Positions 1 to 14,475 of a DNA stretch of 64,000 bases are shown one piece after another. The first letter of the stretch is position 1; every line of letters begins with the position of its first letter. The notes beneath the pieces are model-generated. The model saw nothing but the letters and a program-made list of their open reading frames with translations. It was not told the DNA's origin and ran no database searches. The translations under genes were made by a program, and so were the position numbers. Source of the DNA: Marisa cornuarietis (taxonomy: Eukaryota; Mollusca; Gastropoda; Architaenioglossa; Ampullariidae). The stretch spans positions 5,353,501-5,417,500 of the forward strand of contig SMMW01000001.1 in assembly GCA_004794655.1 (NCBI GenBank), read 5' to 3'.

Positions 1-1717
1 TGTGCCATGAAGGGCGACCAAACAATCTCAGACAATCTCAGAAATCTCTCTTACGCCCCCGTCATAACGACAACCCTGTGTCCGCCGCAGATGTGTAATG
101 AATGATGCGTTTTCGCTTCAAAAAGAAATAATAATGACAGTGAACATGGAGCGCGAACTTCAATTTATCATCCGTCTGAACATTCGCTAGGAACAAGACT
201 TGAATCCTTAAAATGTTACCCTACTCCAAACGCAGCCCAAGTTAACCTGATGGGAATGAAAAGCATTTCCAGAAAGCAGTCGCTGCTGGGACTACTTGTC
301 CTAAATAGAAGGTACATGCATTTCCTGTCTGAATTTCAGCTGTCTAAACAAAGTTGTGGAAATTTATGCTCCTTGCCATGTATTCCTATTTATTCCCATT
401 GCCAAGACTTTGATCGCGTGAGGTGACTGGAACTGTCGGACTACGTCACCAGCTAACGTCTTACAGGTGTTTATAGTAAAGTTTGCATAGCGCTATTTTC
501 CCTTCTCTCTCTCTCTCTTTGTTTTGTGATCCTGTATTCTTTCAGTTTCCGCACCGAGTGAGGCGTGAGAATCACTCTTTAAGTCCTGTAGCATAACAGA
601 GACGTTCGGCCATTTTGTTGCTGTGCCCTTGCACCTCGGTCTTCGCTGGCGCCTGCATGAAATCCTAAATAGTAATCATAAAGCACGAGACCTTGACATG
701 CGCATGTCTGTTTTCTGGGACTCCGTGCAGGCGTGGAAAGCACGAACGTTCACAATCTGTTAAACTGTAACCGTTTTGACGAGCCCTCTCTAGCAGTGGA
801 GACAGGAAGGGCATGATGTCAGTATTCATGTTGGCCCTGTAAAACTTTCACGACATGATGGCGGCAAGCTCTCAGGCTTGTGCATCATTTCTATCAGTAT
901 TTTACTGTCTCGCTCCTCTAATCCTGATATGTTAGGATAACTGGGTTCTCCAGAGAGGCTTAATAAATACAACCAGAAGTGCCGTCTGGGATAAATGTAA
1001 CCGACCTTACCAGAATTACTAGCTTCTGAACTTGAACAAAATCGTCAGGGAACTATTTTAAATCAAGAATTAATCTATCACGATTTTTGAAGGTAAAAAT
1101 TTACGTTTTCTGTAGTCTTCTCTATTCTGATAGCATAAGTACCCTTTCCAAAATGGCTAGGTGTCAGGGTAGACACTGTGTTTGAATTAAAAGAGACGTT
1201 AGAGGGAATTTAAAACATAATAATAATGTAGGCAGCAAAGTTACCTAAGCAGACAAAAATTCCTGGGAATGTGCAGACAAAAAAAAAAAGAATTAGGAAG
1301 AAACTTTTCGGTACATGCGCAAAATCCCGAAAAGCAGCCGGCTACAGGCCCCTTAACACACGCACGTGAGGCCTCGTTGCATTCATCTGACTATCAAGCG
1401 CTACGTGGTCTGCATTGTCTACAGGTGTTAGTGCACCCAGCGACAGCCACTGAGCTGCAGGGAGTGGGTCGCAGACCCGCCTTTTTAGCACGCGCCGAGC
1501 TAAAGTCGATGGCAAATCCAGCAACAAAGACATGGAAATGAAGCTGCTGACGCTGGCCAGAAACTTGTTTACTTGAGGCGGTCGGCAAGGGCTAGGGATC
1601 CTCCGTCACCGGCCTAGACAGACGGGCGGTTCTGTGGCCGGCCGAGCCTCCTGTCGCCAGTCCCTCTCCCAGGACATGGAGGACGTGGTGGGTGTCACGC
1701 ACTCTCAACCTGATCCT

Positions 1718-1795
1718 CACGCACCTTCTGAAGGTGGTGATGTCACGTGCGTTCTTAAACTACTCATAACACGTACGTTCTAAAGATGGTCATAA
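1718..1795 (+). repeat. 26-bp degenerate tandem repeat, 3 copies (site 1)
   Basis: Units CACGCACCTTCTGAAGGTGG, CACGTGCGTTCTTAAACTAC and CACGTACGTTCTAAAGATGG begin 26 bp apart (1718, 1744, 1770). The same unit recurs at 2649-2729. Confidence 0.7.
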
Positions 1796-2648
1796 AATAC
1801 AACTTTATTAATCCACAAGGGCAATGCTAGACACAAAATTAGAGGCAACTCTTTATGTAAGCGCACGACAACAAAAATGGTAAAATGGGAAAAGAGTAGT
1901 TGTGTGCAGTTCAAGGTCGCGAATACACATCCTTTCTCGAAGAATTACCATATTACTTTAGTTGACATAGAAATAGACGCCTCAACCACACGCCTTACCA
2001 GTAATTGTGGCAGATCGGTCTAAAGTAAAAGGGGCTCCAGAAGCCAGTAATGTCTAGATCAGATTTACTTTCATACAGCCAGGTCTCAGTAAAGGCCAGC
2101 AAACAAGCATTCCCGTGTACCCGGAAGTTGCGTACATACGCTCTAAGATCGTCAGTCTTATTACAAAATTACTGGACGTTGGACATCAGGGAAGATGAAA
2201 GAGGGGAATTCTTGTGTCGATCGTCAAGGCAAAACTTCTTGTCTCCGCTTCATGCCGCCCCTGCACCCTGCGACTGCGAGACTGGGAGTGCAGTTGAATG
2301 TCGACATGTAGAGCAGGAAAACAGAGGAAGAGAAGCGAAAAAGAAGCAAGAGCCCACGGGAGTATGAATCCGAGGGGCGGGGGGAAGGAAGGGGCGGCCC
2401 TAAATTGAGGATTGGTCCGCCATTTTGTCAGCTAATGCTAACGGACACAAACATTTGACCTGCATAAAAAACCTTGGTAAGTCCGTCCACACGATCTTCG
2501 TCATCGCACACAGTCGCGACACTCCAAGTCTGACACAAGTTGAGTACACAGCACGGGAACAGTCGAAAATCGAAGAAAATGTAGAAGATTGAGGAAAGAA
2601 TCGAGAGGTGCAGATCGAAGAGCGGCCACCTCGAATCTCACTCTCTCC

Positions 2649-2729
2649 CATGTGCGTTCTGAGTATGGTATAATGCATACGTTCTAAAACATGACAATAA
2701 AATGTACGTTCTGAAGATGGTCACGATAA
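2649..2729 (+). repeat. 26-bp degenerate tandem repeat, 3 copies (site 2)
   Basis: CATGTGCGTTCTGAGTATGG, CATACGTTCTAAAACATGAC and TACGTTCTGAAGATGGTCAC follow each other. They share the CGTTCTxAAGATGGTxATAA core with 1718-1795, 0.9 kb upstream. Confidence 0.65.
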
Positions 2730-5700
2730 GAGTTATTGTCAGACTTCACCACATATTGAAAATCCTTTTACACATCGAAGGTTGCCATTGAACTGTCCAG
2801 AGAGTTTGTACAATTAGCGTGAAGTACCTTTAATCTTACCTGTGCCCAAGCTTGCCAGCAGAAAGCTGACCACCTGAGTGAACTCCTGTATTCATTTTAC
2901 CTCGCCTCTTTTTTTAAGCCTGCCAGTCCAAAGGTGACCATCGGAGTTTGAGCTGGGTACAGAATAATTTTGTGGGTTTTACTTACTCTCGTTACAAGAC
3001 ACTCTCAGCGGTTTCGGCTAAATGTTATTCTTACACAATTCCATGGTATTTGCAAATTCTAAAAGCGATGAACTCTAAGCAATTTTCAACAGCGAGAACA
3101 AAACCTGAAAGCCTACTGTGCTGGCACTCTGTCATGTGATGAAGATGAAGACTTCAACCGCGAAGATGAGGATCATGGTAAAATAATCAGCGTCTGAAGG
3201 AGGTTTGTCAGGGAATATAATCACACAACATTCCATAGTGAAGTGAAGAAGCGACGTAAATAAAGGGGCCCAAATAAAAGACACGTGTCGGACATTAAGA
3301 AATGTTGCAATTAAGCAATGTCATCACGGAGTGTAATATAATGTCTGTATGTAGTAGCAAAGGGGGCACCCGGAGAGCAATAAATTCCTTGGGTGATATA
3401 CAGCAGCTGGACATCAAGCGACGGTAATTAATGTTGGCGTTATGCAAGAAAGAAAAAGAGAAAAACTACTCAAACAGAATTTTCTCGAAATTCGTGTAAC
3501 TGACACAAGAAAGTAGTTCTCTAGGTTTGAAAAATAACCGTTGACAAGAACATGGAAAAGAAATGGCGATTCTAGGGAGGGGAAAAAAAGAAATAAGCAT
3601 TACGCAGCGGTAAAATATTTGTGTCTTACCTGTAAGATTTGTAAACGCCTCTTCACACACGAAATGTTTTAATACGTAATATTTTCTCCTTACCTATAAA
3701 TCTGAAATTTTTCCGCTTACTGATATTTGCGAAAAAATTATGTCAAGCTTTCGTTGGTTAAGATGGAATAAACACGCACACACCGGTGCACATTAAAATG
3801 ATCTTATAGAATACACGTACACGCACGCATAAACACATACACACAAATCCTCCCATTATATATATATATAAAACAATAACACACGCGAGCGCCAGTACCG
3901 ACATGCCATAAATTATGTGACCAGTTACCAAACTGAGTAGTTAATACTATTTACACTATCTGTATATCAGGGTTGCACAGAACATTTCTAATTTTAAACA
4001 CTTTTATATCTTAAATCTATTTAGATAATCAGTTTTTAAAAACACAATAATTGTGAAACATTTAAATTCAAATTGTTTTAAATAAGATAAACCTGCTGAT
4101 AAGACTCAACACACTTTTTTGCATGCACTTGTGTAATGGACTAAATGGCATAGGAGCGGGTTTTTAAAAAAAATTAAATTTACTTTTTTTTAGAACAGCT
4201 TTAAGCTGTAGAAACTTGTTGTGCAACTTTCATCTGAAGTCAAAATTTTGTATACCTCTTAGTTACCTGGGATAAACAAAGAGGTAAATCAGGAAAGGAT
4301 CGGACCGTTTGGTAACACCTGCTTGCTCCCGCCTCAGATGTTTATGGTACTCCGCACTGTGTTAGTATACAGGCGCTTGTTTGTTTGTTTGTTTTCTTGT
4401 TTGTTTTTGTTCCGCTTTGGCATTTAATGCCACCTTTACCTTCACCTTTAAGATATTTTTTTAATAAACAAATGGGAGGCCGGACTTATAGAAGTAAACG
4501 TTTCCCCTAAGCGTACAGCATCACCACTAGAGGTAGCAGAGCTGAAAAATAAATGAATAATTAATAGTATTGCCAGCAAAGCATGTGATGAGTGATGCTG
4601 TACAACGCATGTCAAGCTACACTACTTTAAAAAGTACTTTTTTCCAAAATGGCGGCTTTTAAGGTGCTATCATCGTTTGAACATGAACACCTCGCAATAC
4701 AAAAAAATGAAAGCAAAACCAAAGAATAAGTATTATTTTGCATGCAGACTTGCTCTTAAGTTCTTACATGTACACACACGATTTTGTTTCCAGGTGTAAC
4801 ATACAAAATACATGTGTATCCAACTGAAACGTTTCAGAAACCCGTTTATGTGTTTGCTTGTGTGGCTGGTTGTTTTTCTTTAATAGAAAAATTATGGGTG
4901 TAAAATGAACTTACTACATTTGAAATATTTCCACACTAGTTTATAGCTTTAGTACAAAGAAATTAAGAAAATAAAATAGTTTTCTTTTTTACATCATGCT
5001 GTTGAACTTGAAATGTATGTTATCCATTGAAATTTTAAAATATTCAATCAGATAACTTAAGATATTAAACTTAGTAAATAAAATTTGTTTGCTGTAATTA
5101 TGCGCTTATCGAAGTGCGTACAAAATTCCCAGAAGTCTGCGTAGGGATTGGAGGTTCACATCGTTCGAGGCACGTGCACTTAGCTCGTGAGGTATTAGAT
5201 GTTTGGCGGCTGGTTACATCACATCACTTCTCATCTAATTGCTGCCATCCCCACAATCCCCTAGCATCACTGTTGCGCTACAATAACATGCATGACTGTA
5301 AATAATATTTTATAATTAGTTTAGTCTTTTTCACTTTCTGATCAACTTTTCTGCGAGTTTAGGCCAGCCCGAGCCCCCCGCCCCCAACCCTTCCCTCTTT
5401 CTCTCTTCAGCCCTGGTATATCCCATCGACATCGCGCGCTGTTGCTGACGCTACATTACTGTGTGATACCTTTAAGTTATGCAATTTTGAATTACCTTTT
5501 CTTGAATTTTATATAGTAATGTATGTATGACTGCTTTGTAAATTCTTACATGCCAAGACAAATTTGTACATCTTCGTGCTTTTCAAACCGTCTCTTGAAA
5601 TGGACCAATGGCCTGATTAATGAAGCAATTGGATGCCTTTTTCGTTGTTTGCTAGTCCCTTGAGAGCATGGTCTTACCTGTCCTTGTCACGAGATGTTTT

Positions 5701-7072
5701 CACACACCTTCGTGCTTTGATTCGCTGTGCCTAAGGGGCTTTTAAAGTTTATAGATTTTTCTCAGGTTGATCTAGATAGCTCAAATTAGCTGCATACAAA
5801 AGCGAAAGGTATTTGAAAAAATCACTCTGCTTATTTGGTATACAGTCGTTTGTATAAGAAAAATCGTAGCTTTTGGTTACTAGTATTTTGTTTAAAATAA
5901 AAAAGTAAGCTGGCACGATAGTCATTGGCCACGCTGCCGGAGCGACCGACGGGCACACGACCAATGGGCCTGCAAGACTGAGAACGTTGACCTCTGGCCT
6001 CGGTGCCAGGGAGTTTCATTTCTTCGTTGTGAAGATGATGTACAGGTGAAATTACTCAGTTTCAAGTGCTTGGTATCATTGTGAAAGTGGTGTACAGCTG
6101 TAATTACTCACGCCCCTGACCCCTAACTGCCGGGTACATTCCAGTGTCGCCAGGAGACGACTAAGGGACCAGTGAAATGAGCGACAAACATCATCAACCC
6201 GCGCCTGCAATTTGCTCAAGACTTACCAAAATCTTCCTTCAAAACAGCGCCCGCCAATATTTGCGTGCGCGCATTTCGACAAACATGACGGTCATTCCGC
6301 GCACGGCAGCCATGTTGTCAGAGGCAGTCTGTGCGTTCCCGACAGCCCCTAGTCCGCCAAAGGGGGCTTAGAGCCCATCTCGCTAGTGTTTGGGGACGGC
6401 TTCGGCCACGAGTCTGCATGGACTGGGGTTCTTTTCCTCTTGAGTACCTAATGCTGCAGGTTAAGTGTGTTCTTTGCCGACCAAAATTTGCTAAATGAGG
6501 CCTGTTTCTTCAAAAAAAAAAAAAAAAAAAACCTCCGAATTTACATCTGTTATTTCACAGGTCAAACATTCTGATCATCTGATAAGGACCGTATCCATAA
6601 AGTAGTTTCTGGACAGATTAATAAAATTGATAACACGGCACGATAAAACGTAGGTCCAGGTCTTGAGACGCAAAGCTTTGCATCAGATTGTGAGCACTGG
6701 GAGCCTCTCGCGCACAACATATCATTTGATCAATTCTTTGATTTACCCGAGAGCAATAAAAACATGCAGGTGTTTGTTTACGCCTGAATCAGTTTCATTT
6801 CTTTCTTACACCTTCTTTCCTGACACGAAAAACATGAAAATCAAGGGCTGTTCACGAATCCGCAGCGTTCAAACGTTTGCTTGTTAATCGTCCGAGATTT
6901 AAGATGCAATATTTCTTCTTTTTGCTGTTTTTCGTCTGTTTCTTTCTTACTCTTTCTCTCTCTCTCTCCTGCGTCTGATTTCTGCAACTACAGTAAATAC
7001 AAGAAGCTCTCACGTGTGCTGCCGTTCATTTTGTGCTGCTGTTTAAAACGGATGCGCGTACATACAGACATA

Positions 7073-7204
<132 letters not shown>

Positions 7205-7885
7205 TAGAATTTGCGAAGCATATTTCACCGTTCGGAGGCGAACCCAAGGCACTATGAAAATAAACACAAAAAACAAACCGATATTTAACCAAACGACGAG
7301 TGGATAAAATCAACATCATAAAGATTGTTCTTAACTGGGCAAATGTCGTTGAATGTTTGACCAAATTGTGTGTAAAGGCTACAGGAAACCAATAGTTCTG
7401 AGGCAAACGTTCAGGACATGAGGACTTCAGTCAAGTTCAGACTTGGTTGCCCATACATTGCCAACACAGTTCCCGATACAATGGGACTCTGGACATTTGG
7501 GAAGTTTGACGCTTCGACACTTTGGGACGACATTGTGGCAAACACGAGCAAGATGCATGGACGAAAATGGAAAACTTGAGAAGTAAGCGGTTTACGAAAG
7601 ATATCTTCAAAGGATTTACTGGTTTTCTAACGATTTTTAAAAATAATGTTCTCACTTGTAGTTCTTAAATCAACTCGCTAAAAAAACTTTCCTAATTTCA
7701 AAATAATTTACACGTTTTAGAATAATAAATCTTACAATAATTAATAAACATTGGTTTTTGAACATGTTTTTATCAAACCTTTTTTTTCTTTTGAAGGCTC
7801 AGTCTTAAAATAATCCAATAATTAATAAATGTCAGTTCTTTTACAAGGTAATTGCTGCTGTCAGAGACGTCAGTCTTCTTCTAAA

Positions 7886-7940
7886 GAAATAATCGAACTT
7901 CGAACTGATGTTAGAAATAATCGAACTTTGACCTGATGTT
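7886..7940 (+). repeat. Short tandem duplication, about 28 bp
   Basis: AAATAATCGAACTTCGAACTGATGTT-type sequence occurs twice in succession with two or three differences. Confidence 0.65.
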
Positions 7941-8235
7941 GGGGATGACGTGTCTCAAACACTTTCCGCAAAACAAGATAGTAGGTAATGTGGCAACAGT
8001 ATCATCTTATTTGTCATATTATAAGCCGTCATATATATATATATATATAAGGTGTTGGTAGTGTTGGAACGTGCTGGTGTTGGCATACCTCTGCTACCTG
8101 TTTGAAAGTCTACATAACTATGCGCCTGTTAATGTGTATATAAGTGGTTTGTCTCTCACACTGTCATGCATTTTTGAGTTGGGTTACATAATAAACAAGA
8201 AAAACAACCCGCCGCTGTCTGACGAGCTAAATGTA

Positions 8236-8520
8236 TCCTGGGGTATATTGATGACCCTGGGAACCATATTAACTGTTTCTTGGGTGCCTTACTTATTGTA
8301 CCATGGGAAACTAAACTAATTGCACCCTGGGACAATGCTATACATGCTAGGACAATGTATTCACAGAAGCCATACTGATTACAACCTGGGGGACATACCA
8401 TACCTGCGGCCACAGCAACTGTACACTGGGGCCATACAGACTTACCCTGGGGGCTGTGCTGATTTACCCTGCAGGCCATACTGGCTGCACCCTAGGGGCT
8501 ATGCTGAATCTATCTTGCGG
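8236..8520 (+). repeat. Degenerate tandem repeat, about 28-33-bp units
   Basis: Variants of GCCATACTGATTACACCCTGGGG recur about nine times (e.g. 8314, 8371, 8431, 8450, 8476, 8490). The open frames here are consequences of the repeat and match no protein family. Confidence 0.55.
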
Positions 8521-11179
8521 GCACAAAAAAAGCAAATCTTCTTGCCCTCCCATCCCATCCTTTGCCAGGTAGCTTACGAGAACTAGTTAGCGTATTGACA
8601 AGATTACACAGCAAACGCCTTACAAACTACGAGGAATTAAGTGCACCACCTCCTAACCTTCTGACAAAAAAGAAAAGAAAAGAAAAATCGAGATGTGTTC
8701 ATTGTGGGGCCTTTTATTCAGGTGTCAGCAACACTTTCACTACCTGCTCACGTCCAGCTCCCTCCCACCTGGCGGTGCCTTTGAGCCGCCCTTAACCACC
8801 AGGAGACGTGAAAGTCCGTATTGACTCCGGTATTAACACGTGCCTATCGCGCACGAGCAAACAACCAACCTTTTTTTCTAAGTGTTCAGAGTTGATTCCC
8901 CTGCTCCTTCTGTACCAAGAAGGGATCAGAGCAGCACAGATGTATCATCTGAACCGCTGCGGGCAGTAGTGACATTAGAATTGTTGCGAACATTATTCTT
9001 TAGCGAATATCCAGCACTACTTCTAGAATCTCGGGGAAGAGGGGGAGGCTCTGTTGTGGGGTCGACATTTGAAGCCATTATTACACTGGAGTCAGATCTT
9101 TTTATGTTGATGACAAGCTCTGTTTAAATTAAGTCTCAAGTGCCTGGATGCTTAATTGTCTGTAAGTCCTTTTGTACACATGGCAGATTGGTTACAACTT
9201 TTGAAAGATCTATTCAAATATCCCATAATTTGCCTTAACTTAGTAAATTTTCTATGAAAGCTGTGCAATAAACATTATGCATGTAGCTTTTGTGTTCAAA
9301 TAGTTCATCTTTTATCTTAAGAGTCTACTAAACAGGACACATGTCGAATATTTGGCAAAGTTACTCGCCGATTATATAAGACTTTTCCAAACATAACTAT
9401 ATATTCGACGGCTTGTATTATAACTTTTTAACGGGAAATATATGGATGAACGTTGGAAAAATTGTAACGTGACGGTTAGTTAACAACTCGTCAAACTTTA
9501 CAAATCAAAATAAGTGTGTATGAAAGTTTCCCGGTAAACATGACATATTCACATAGGTGTTATACACGCCTGTTGCTTCACAAAGCGATTCTCGCAGTCT
9601 GTTATTGCTTGTTGTAACCAATTTGAATGATAAGATCATTTGACCGCCAGCAATTCTACTGGTAATCTAAACAGTAAGAACTTTAGAAACAGCGGCCATT
9701 TCTGCGAACCCTGGTTTATCACGAGAACCCCATAGTATCAAGGTTCTTGTGGAGCGATTAATTTACTTTCTGGATTTTAATTCGTTGGACCCGACCAGCT
9801 GACTGAGCCATCCAAAAACTCCAGCTAAGAGTTCGTCGGCTTCACACTCCGAAGCATTCACTTTGTCAGCCCACCTCCGAGAGAGTGCGTCAGAATGCAT
9901 AAGCGAGCTTTTTGGCGTGTCTACCGTGTCTACCATGTCTACCATGTCTGTCCCACTCCATGCAAACCACGGCCGACCGCCAGCTGCTCGTTTTGACGAA
10001 AGGCTGTGAGCAAACTTTGCCAAGCAAACAGTACAGGTGCCGTGCGTGCGTGTGTGGCATGCAGCCCCCCACCCATCCTTCACTGAATGTGTCAACTACG
10101 GGAAGAATTTAACCTTTTTACGGACAGGTTTTAAGCAGCAATCAGCAAAGAGTTATATCTGGGAATGGGGGTGGGTTTTTTTGGAGAGGGGGCTACTGGA
10201 TGAAGAAATGAGGGGGTATAAAAACACCTATATCTATACATAATAGTCTAACTATGAGCTATAAAAGTTAGTTAGTCGATTTGAGGACGTAGTATTTGAG
10301 AAAAAGTATTTCACAAAAGTAGTGTCACGGAGTCATGTCTGCATGTAGACCCTTATACGTACAAGTTATTTCAGGTATAGGATGTAGCCGCGCGTGGTAT
10401 AAACATCCGTGTTGCAACCAGGACGAGGATGACTGAGTCTCTATTAAACCAATGCAGCTTCTGTTCGTTCTGCATCGATAATCTCTCAATCCATGTTGTG
10501 CATGCCTGCAAATCACTGACTTGTGCAACAAGCCTGTAAAGGTCTTGGAGGCTCGGGAGGTGAAGATGCAAACAGCGTGCTGAGGAGCTTGATGGCTGGC
10601 GGTGAGCTACAAAAGGCTTTCCTCACGGAACTCATGTTCCCGAAAATCAATAATACAGAGGCTTGGGTAGGCACAGCAGCGGATTCAGCAGCAGGCTTTT
10701 CAGGAGGTGATGCGGTCCATGTTAATGAAGTCTGGCCACCACCTACTGCCTGCCCGTACGGGCACGCCCCTTCGCAACACAGCCCAGTCTCCATGGGTCG
10801 ATGCCAGACCAGTGAGGCGGAGTCAGGCTTGGATAACTTTATCACTTCGCTTATCTTCCTTGTGCGAGTTCTTTTCCTGCCTTTCCATCTCCTTCTGGTG
10901 AACAAGGAGAGGAAGGGAAGGGGAGAGCACTTTGAGCAGGACGCGCAGTGGGAGGTCCGTCAGTCATCTTCTGCTTTCGTCATAAGATGATGGAGAACGA
11001 GAAGAAACTATCTACCCTTATGAACAAGAAATGAAACCGAAGCAATCCGCAATCTTCCGTGGTCTCACAAGTACTTCTCGTGCATATAGCTGACCATTTC
11101 AAGCTTGAAAAAAGAATGCAGAGGCAAACAGGTCAACGGCAGACAAAGCGTTAATTGCTTAACCACGACCATCTGGCGC

Positions 11180-11187
<8 letters not shown>
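8521..11187. other. No recognisable gene
   Basis: Short open frames on both strands overlap at 9763-10112 and 10513-10990 without family resemblance. Apart from the 9-bp repeat I see no supported feature. Confidence 0.55.
9917..9952 (+). repeat. 9-bp tandem repeat, 4 copies
   Basis: TGTCTACCG/TGTCTACCA/TGTCTACCA/TGTCTGTCC. Confidence 0.75.

Positions 11188-11246
<59 letters not shown>
11188..11246 (+). repeat. TG microsatellite followed by AG microsatellite
   Basis: (GT)n to 11230, then (AG)8. Confidence 0.97.
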
Positions 11247-11916
11247 CTACATGAGTATATAAACCCGAATGAAAAATCAGCATTATCCACATCTTATCGT
11301 AGAGAAGGGAGGTAACAAACTTACGACTGATATCTTTAATCATAAGCAACCATAGTTTTAATTCGAGGACATTTAGATTCTAGACTGACACATTGATTTC
11401 TTTAAAATTACGTACCTGTTTTATTTGTTTGCATTTTACCATCTGATGCTGCTTCTTAAAGTATGGTTTAAATAATAAAACAAGTGCTAGAAAAAGTAGT
11501 GAAAGAGAGAAAAACAAAAAGTGAGATGGGGGTGTAGAGCATCTGCTGATGGGTTCGTTGTAAGATGACGGCTCCTGACACTGTGACAGCTCGAGCATCT
11601 GTGCCCGGCTGACCCGAGCGTGGCGCGGGATAACACGTGACCCGGAATATGCAGCGCGTTTGCACTTTCTTCTGAATGCCAAGCATCAAGGCGTGGCATT
11701 TGTTGTAACAGACTTACAAGTCTAACTTACTCCCAGTTTGTGGAAGATTAATGATGGCGTCCATCAATCTAATTTTTTAACAAAAAAAAAAGAGGAAGAG
11801 AAATTATTCATATCAACCTTCACGGAAGGAAGAGCTATGTGTCGGTAGTGACAACAGTCATGCGTTTTGCTCATAATGATGTTGATAGTGAATGTTTTAG
11901 TGAATGTTCTGGGGAC

Positions 11917-12165
11917 GACCATGGTGAATGTCATGGGGATGACCATTAAGAATGTTATGGTAATGGAGATGACCATTGAGAATGTTATGGTAATGGAGAT
12001 GACTATTGAGAATGTTATGGTAATGGAGATGACCATTGAGAATGTTATGGTAATGGAGATGACCATTGAGAATGTTATGGTAATGGAGATGACCATTGAG
12101 AATGTTATGGTAATGGAGATGACCATTGAGAATGTTATGGTAAATGTCATGGGGATGGCCATCGT
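11917..12165 (+). repeat. Minisatellite, 30-bp unit, 7 full copies
   Basis: The unit GACCATTGAGAATGTTATGG plus TAATGGAGAT starts at 11941, 11971, 12001, 12031, 12061, 12091 and 12121 with very few changes. Degenerate shorter units (GAATGTCATGGGGATG) occur on both sides. As 30 is a multiple of three, both strands stay open and read as repetitive peptides. I do not regard these as genes. Confidence 0.95.
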
Positions 12166-14445
12166 CGTGGTCACATCACTGACGCGAGAATAAGTGTTCG
12201 CGTATAATGGCTTGCCGGGTATCAGCCAAAGTTTAGTACCACTTTGCAGGTTCGTTTCCTTCAACAGGCGATTGTCAGGGATGGGGTGGTGCCTGCACGT
12301 ACCAATTTATACAAGTATGCCCAGATTTATATCCAGATGCGATGTCCAGGGGTTATAAGGACCCTGGCCGTGCCCTTCACTGCTAATGGTATCTGACCAC
12401 TGGACGCACGATGATGATGATGACAGCAATAACAACAATAAAAATCACTTGTCCAGTTCTTTTCCCACACACATGGGAGCTTAACGCGCATTCACATGGC
12501 GCGGATCAACAGATACATGTAAGCTTACGGTATACAGTACAGTTATACGTAAACATGGAAACATACAACCGCCGGAGGTATCCCATATGGTCTACACCAG
12601 ACTAGAAGAGTTGAAGATCCAAAATGCGTTCTCATGCACGTTTAGCTATTAACATGAGGAAAATGTGTCAAACAATATTTTCAAACTGTCTGCAGTACAC
12701 GATACATGAAGGTATTTTGAAACGCAGTAGGTGTATACTGTGCAGTTCTCGATCCAGCTGTACCTTCGGCAAGTTCTTAGCACAGTTGATCATTTGCATC
12801 GGACTTGTCTGCGAGGCACAGTATAAAATAAATCTACATCGGTTACTTTGGTGGCAGAAAAAAAATTTAAATAGAGGAAATGACGGTGATCGTCAGTATA
12901 TTTAGTTGGAGCAGTACATTTCGGGACAATGAACAATGTAAACGACTAATAAGTAATTACAATATCGTGAACAGCTCCATGCGTTTCGTGATTGTGATGG
13001 ATACTTGCGTATGATACTTATATTAAATATTATAGAGGTGCATTGTTTATTAACATTAGTTCTCTGAATTTTACGTCAGCTCTCGGCCCTCTTTCGCGGT
13101 GGCGCTGCAAGCGAGTGCTGCGTGAACGGAGTTCCTACGCGCATAACTTACACGTCTCTTAAATCCCTCGCCTACAAACTCGAATGCCATCCCTTTGATT
13201 TGCATAGCAGTGACAGCCTCCTGTCATTTTGCCCAGTCACCAGACGTCACCGCCTAACATGCAGCCTTTTCCCTCCATCAGTATTACAGACGTGCGAGCA
13301 ACATATCTCAATATACGGAAAGTCGTTCGCATGTTCTGCATTCCCCACCCTCTCCTAGCAAACGCCTTCTTCTTTATCAAGTACTTTGCAAATCTGTTTT
13401 GACTGCACTATTTGAAGACAACAGAATCGACTAAGAATGATCATCTACTAACAGCACGTTTCCAATAGTCCTGCTGCCAACTTCGAAGAAAATTATTAAA
13501 TCAGATTAGGAAGATATCCGATGTTAATTTCGATTTTTGTAAAATTATTTTATTGTTTTTAATAAGGTCTGAGCAAACGTTTGTCAGGTAAAATGCTGAA
13601 ATTATCCCTACTTTTACTCTTGTAATTTCGTCTTTCCCGCTTTAAAAGCAAACCCGCTTTCCTATAATTAAGTCCCTCTCTAGCATAAGATATGCGAGCG
13701 TATAAGCAATGACGTCACCAACCTAAATCACAGGCTGGCGAACGTTTTCCACGCCACGGTCCGGCGACAGAACTGCGGACCATGATGTCTATTTTGCTTG
13801 TCCACCCACCCACCCCGAAAATTCCCCCCAGCGAGTAACAGACGACACGGATGCCGACTTGTCGTCATGTGACGCTGGCAATGACGGCCCATCGATGACG
13901 TCACATAGGCTGCAGGGCGCACCAGTGAAGTCTTGAGCGGCTGGCAAAGGGAATGCACTGGTCACCATTCGTTCGGAAAAGATGACCGCTGACCGAATTA
14001 TACCTGCACACATGTTTACTGCAATACTCCTTGTACTACTCTGTGACCATGGAGCTCTGTCAGATGTTAAGAGCAATTTTATTTTAAAAAGATAAACTAC
14101 TTTTCTATGCGCAAAGCCGGAATCTCGACACAGTTCATCAACATCGGGTAGTCAGCAACATGTATAATTTTTTTGCATCATGCTTAACCAAAAAATATTT
14201 AAAAGCTATTTTGGTATCTATGAAAAAATCGACTCATACCGCACCTAACCGTAAATATAACCCACTTTCTTGAAGGTGGAAGTACTGTCTTACAAATCCC
14301 AGTCACCGACACTGCCCTCATCTCGAGGCTTTTGTCTTAGCGTGCACAGACGTCCACAATGGGTTTTGATAAAGTCAAAAGTCTAACTCTTGCTTGAGGA
14401 CTTGAGGTGCGAGATAAGAAGACATTTAAAAGTTGTAAGTCATGG

Positions 14446-14475
14446 GGCAGCCCGATAGCGCAGTGACAGAGAGAA
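14446..14475 (+). mobile_element. Very short SINE-head-like fragment
   Basis: GGGGCAGCCCGATAGCGCAG has the A-box-like form of tRNA-derived SINE heads and is followed by poly-A (14486-14497). Only about 30 bp is recognisable. Confidence 0.25.

Noticed and set aside
4418..4432. Inverted repeat TGGCATT-T-AATGCCA
   Set aside because: A 7-bp stem alone is expected by chance in 64 kb.
10513..10990. Overlapping frames of 155 (plus) and 130 (minus) codons
   Set aside because: Both strands are open over the same GC-richer stretch; neither shows a motif, so I cannot support a gene.
11764..12264. 166-codon minus-strand repeat protein (ITITFSMVIS repeats)
   Set aside because: The 30-bp minisatellite keeps every in-phase frame open; the plus strand is open too, and there is no promoter or homologue.
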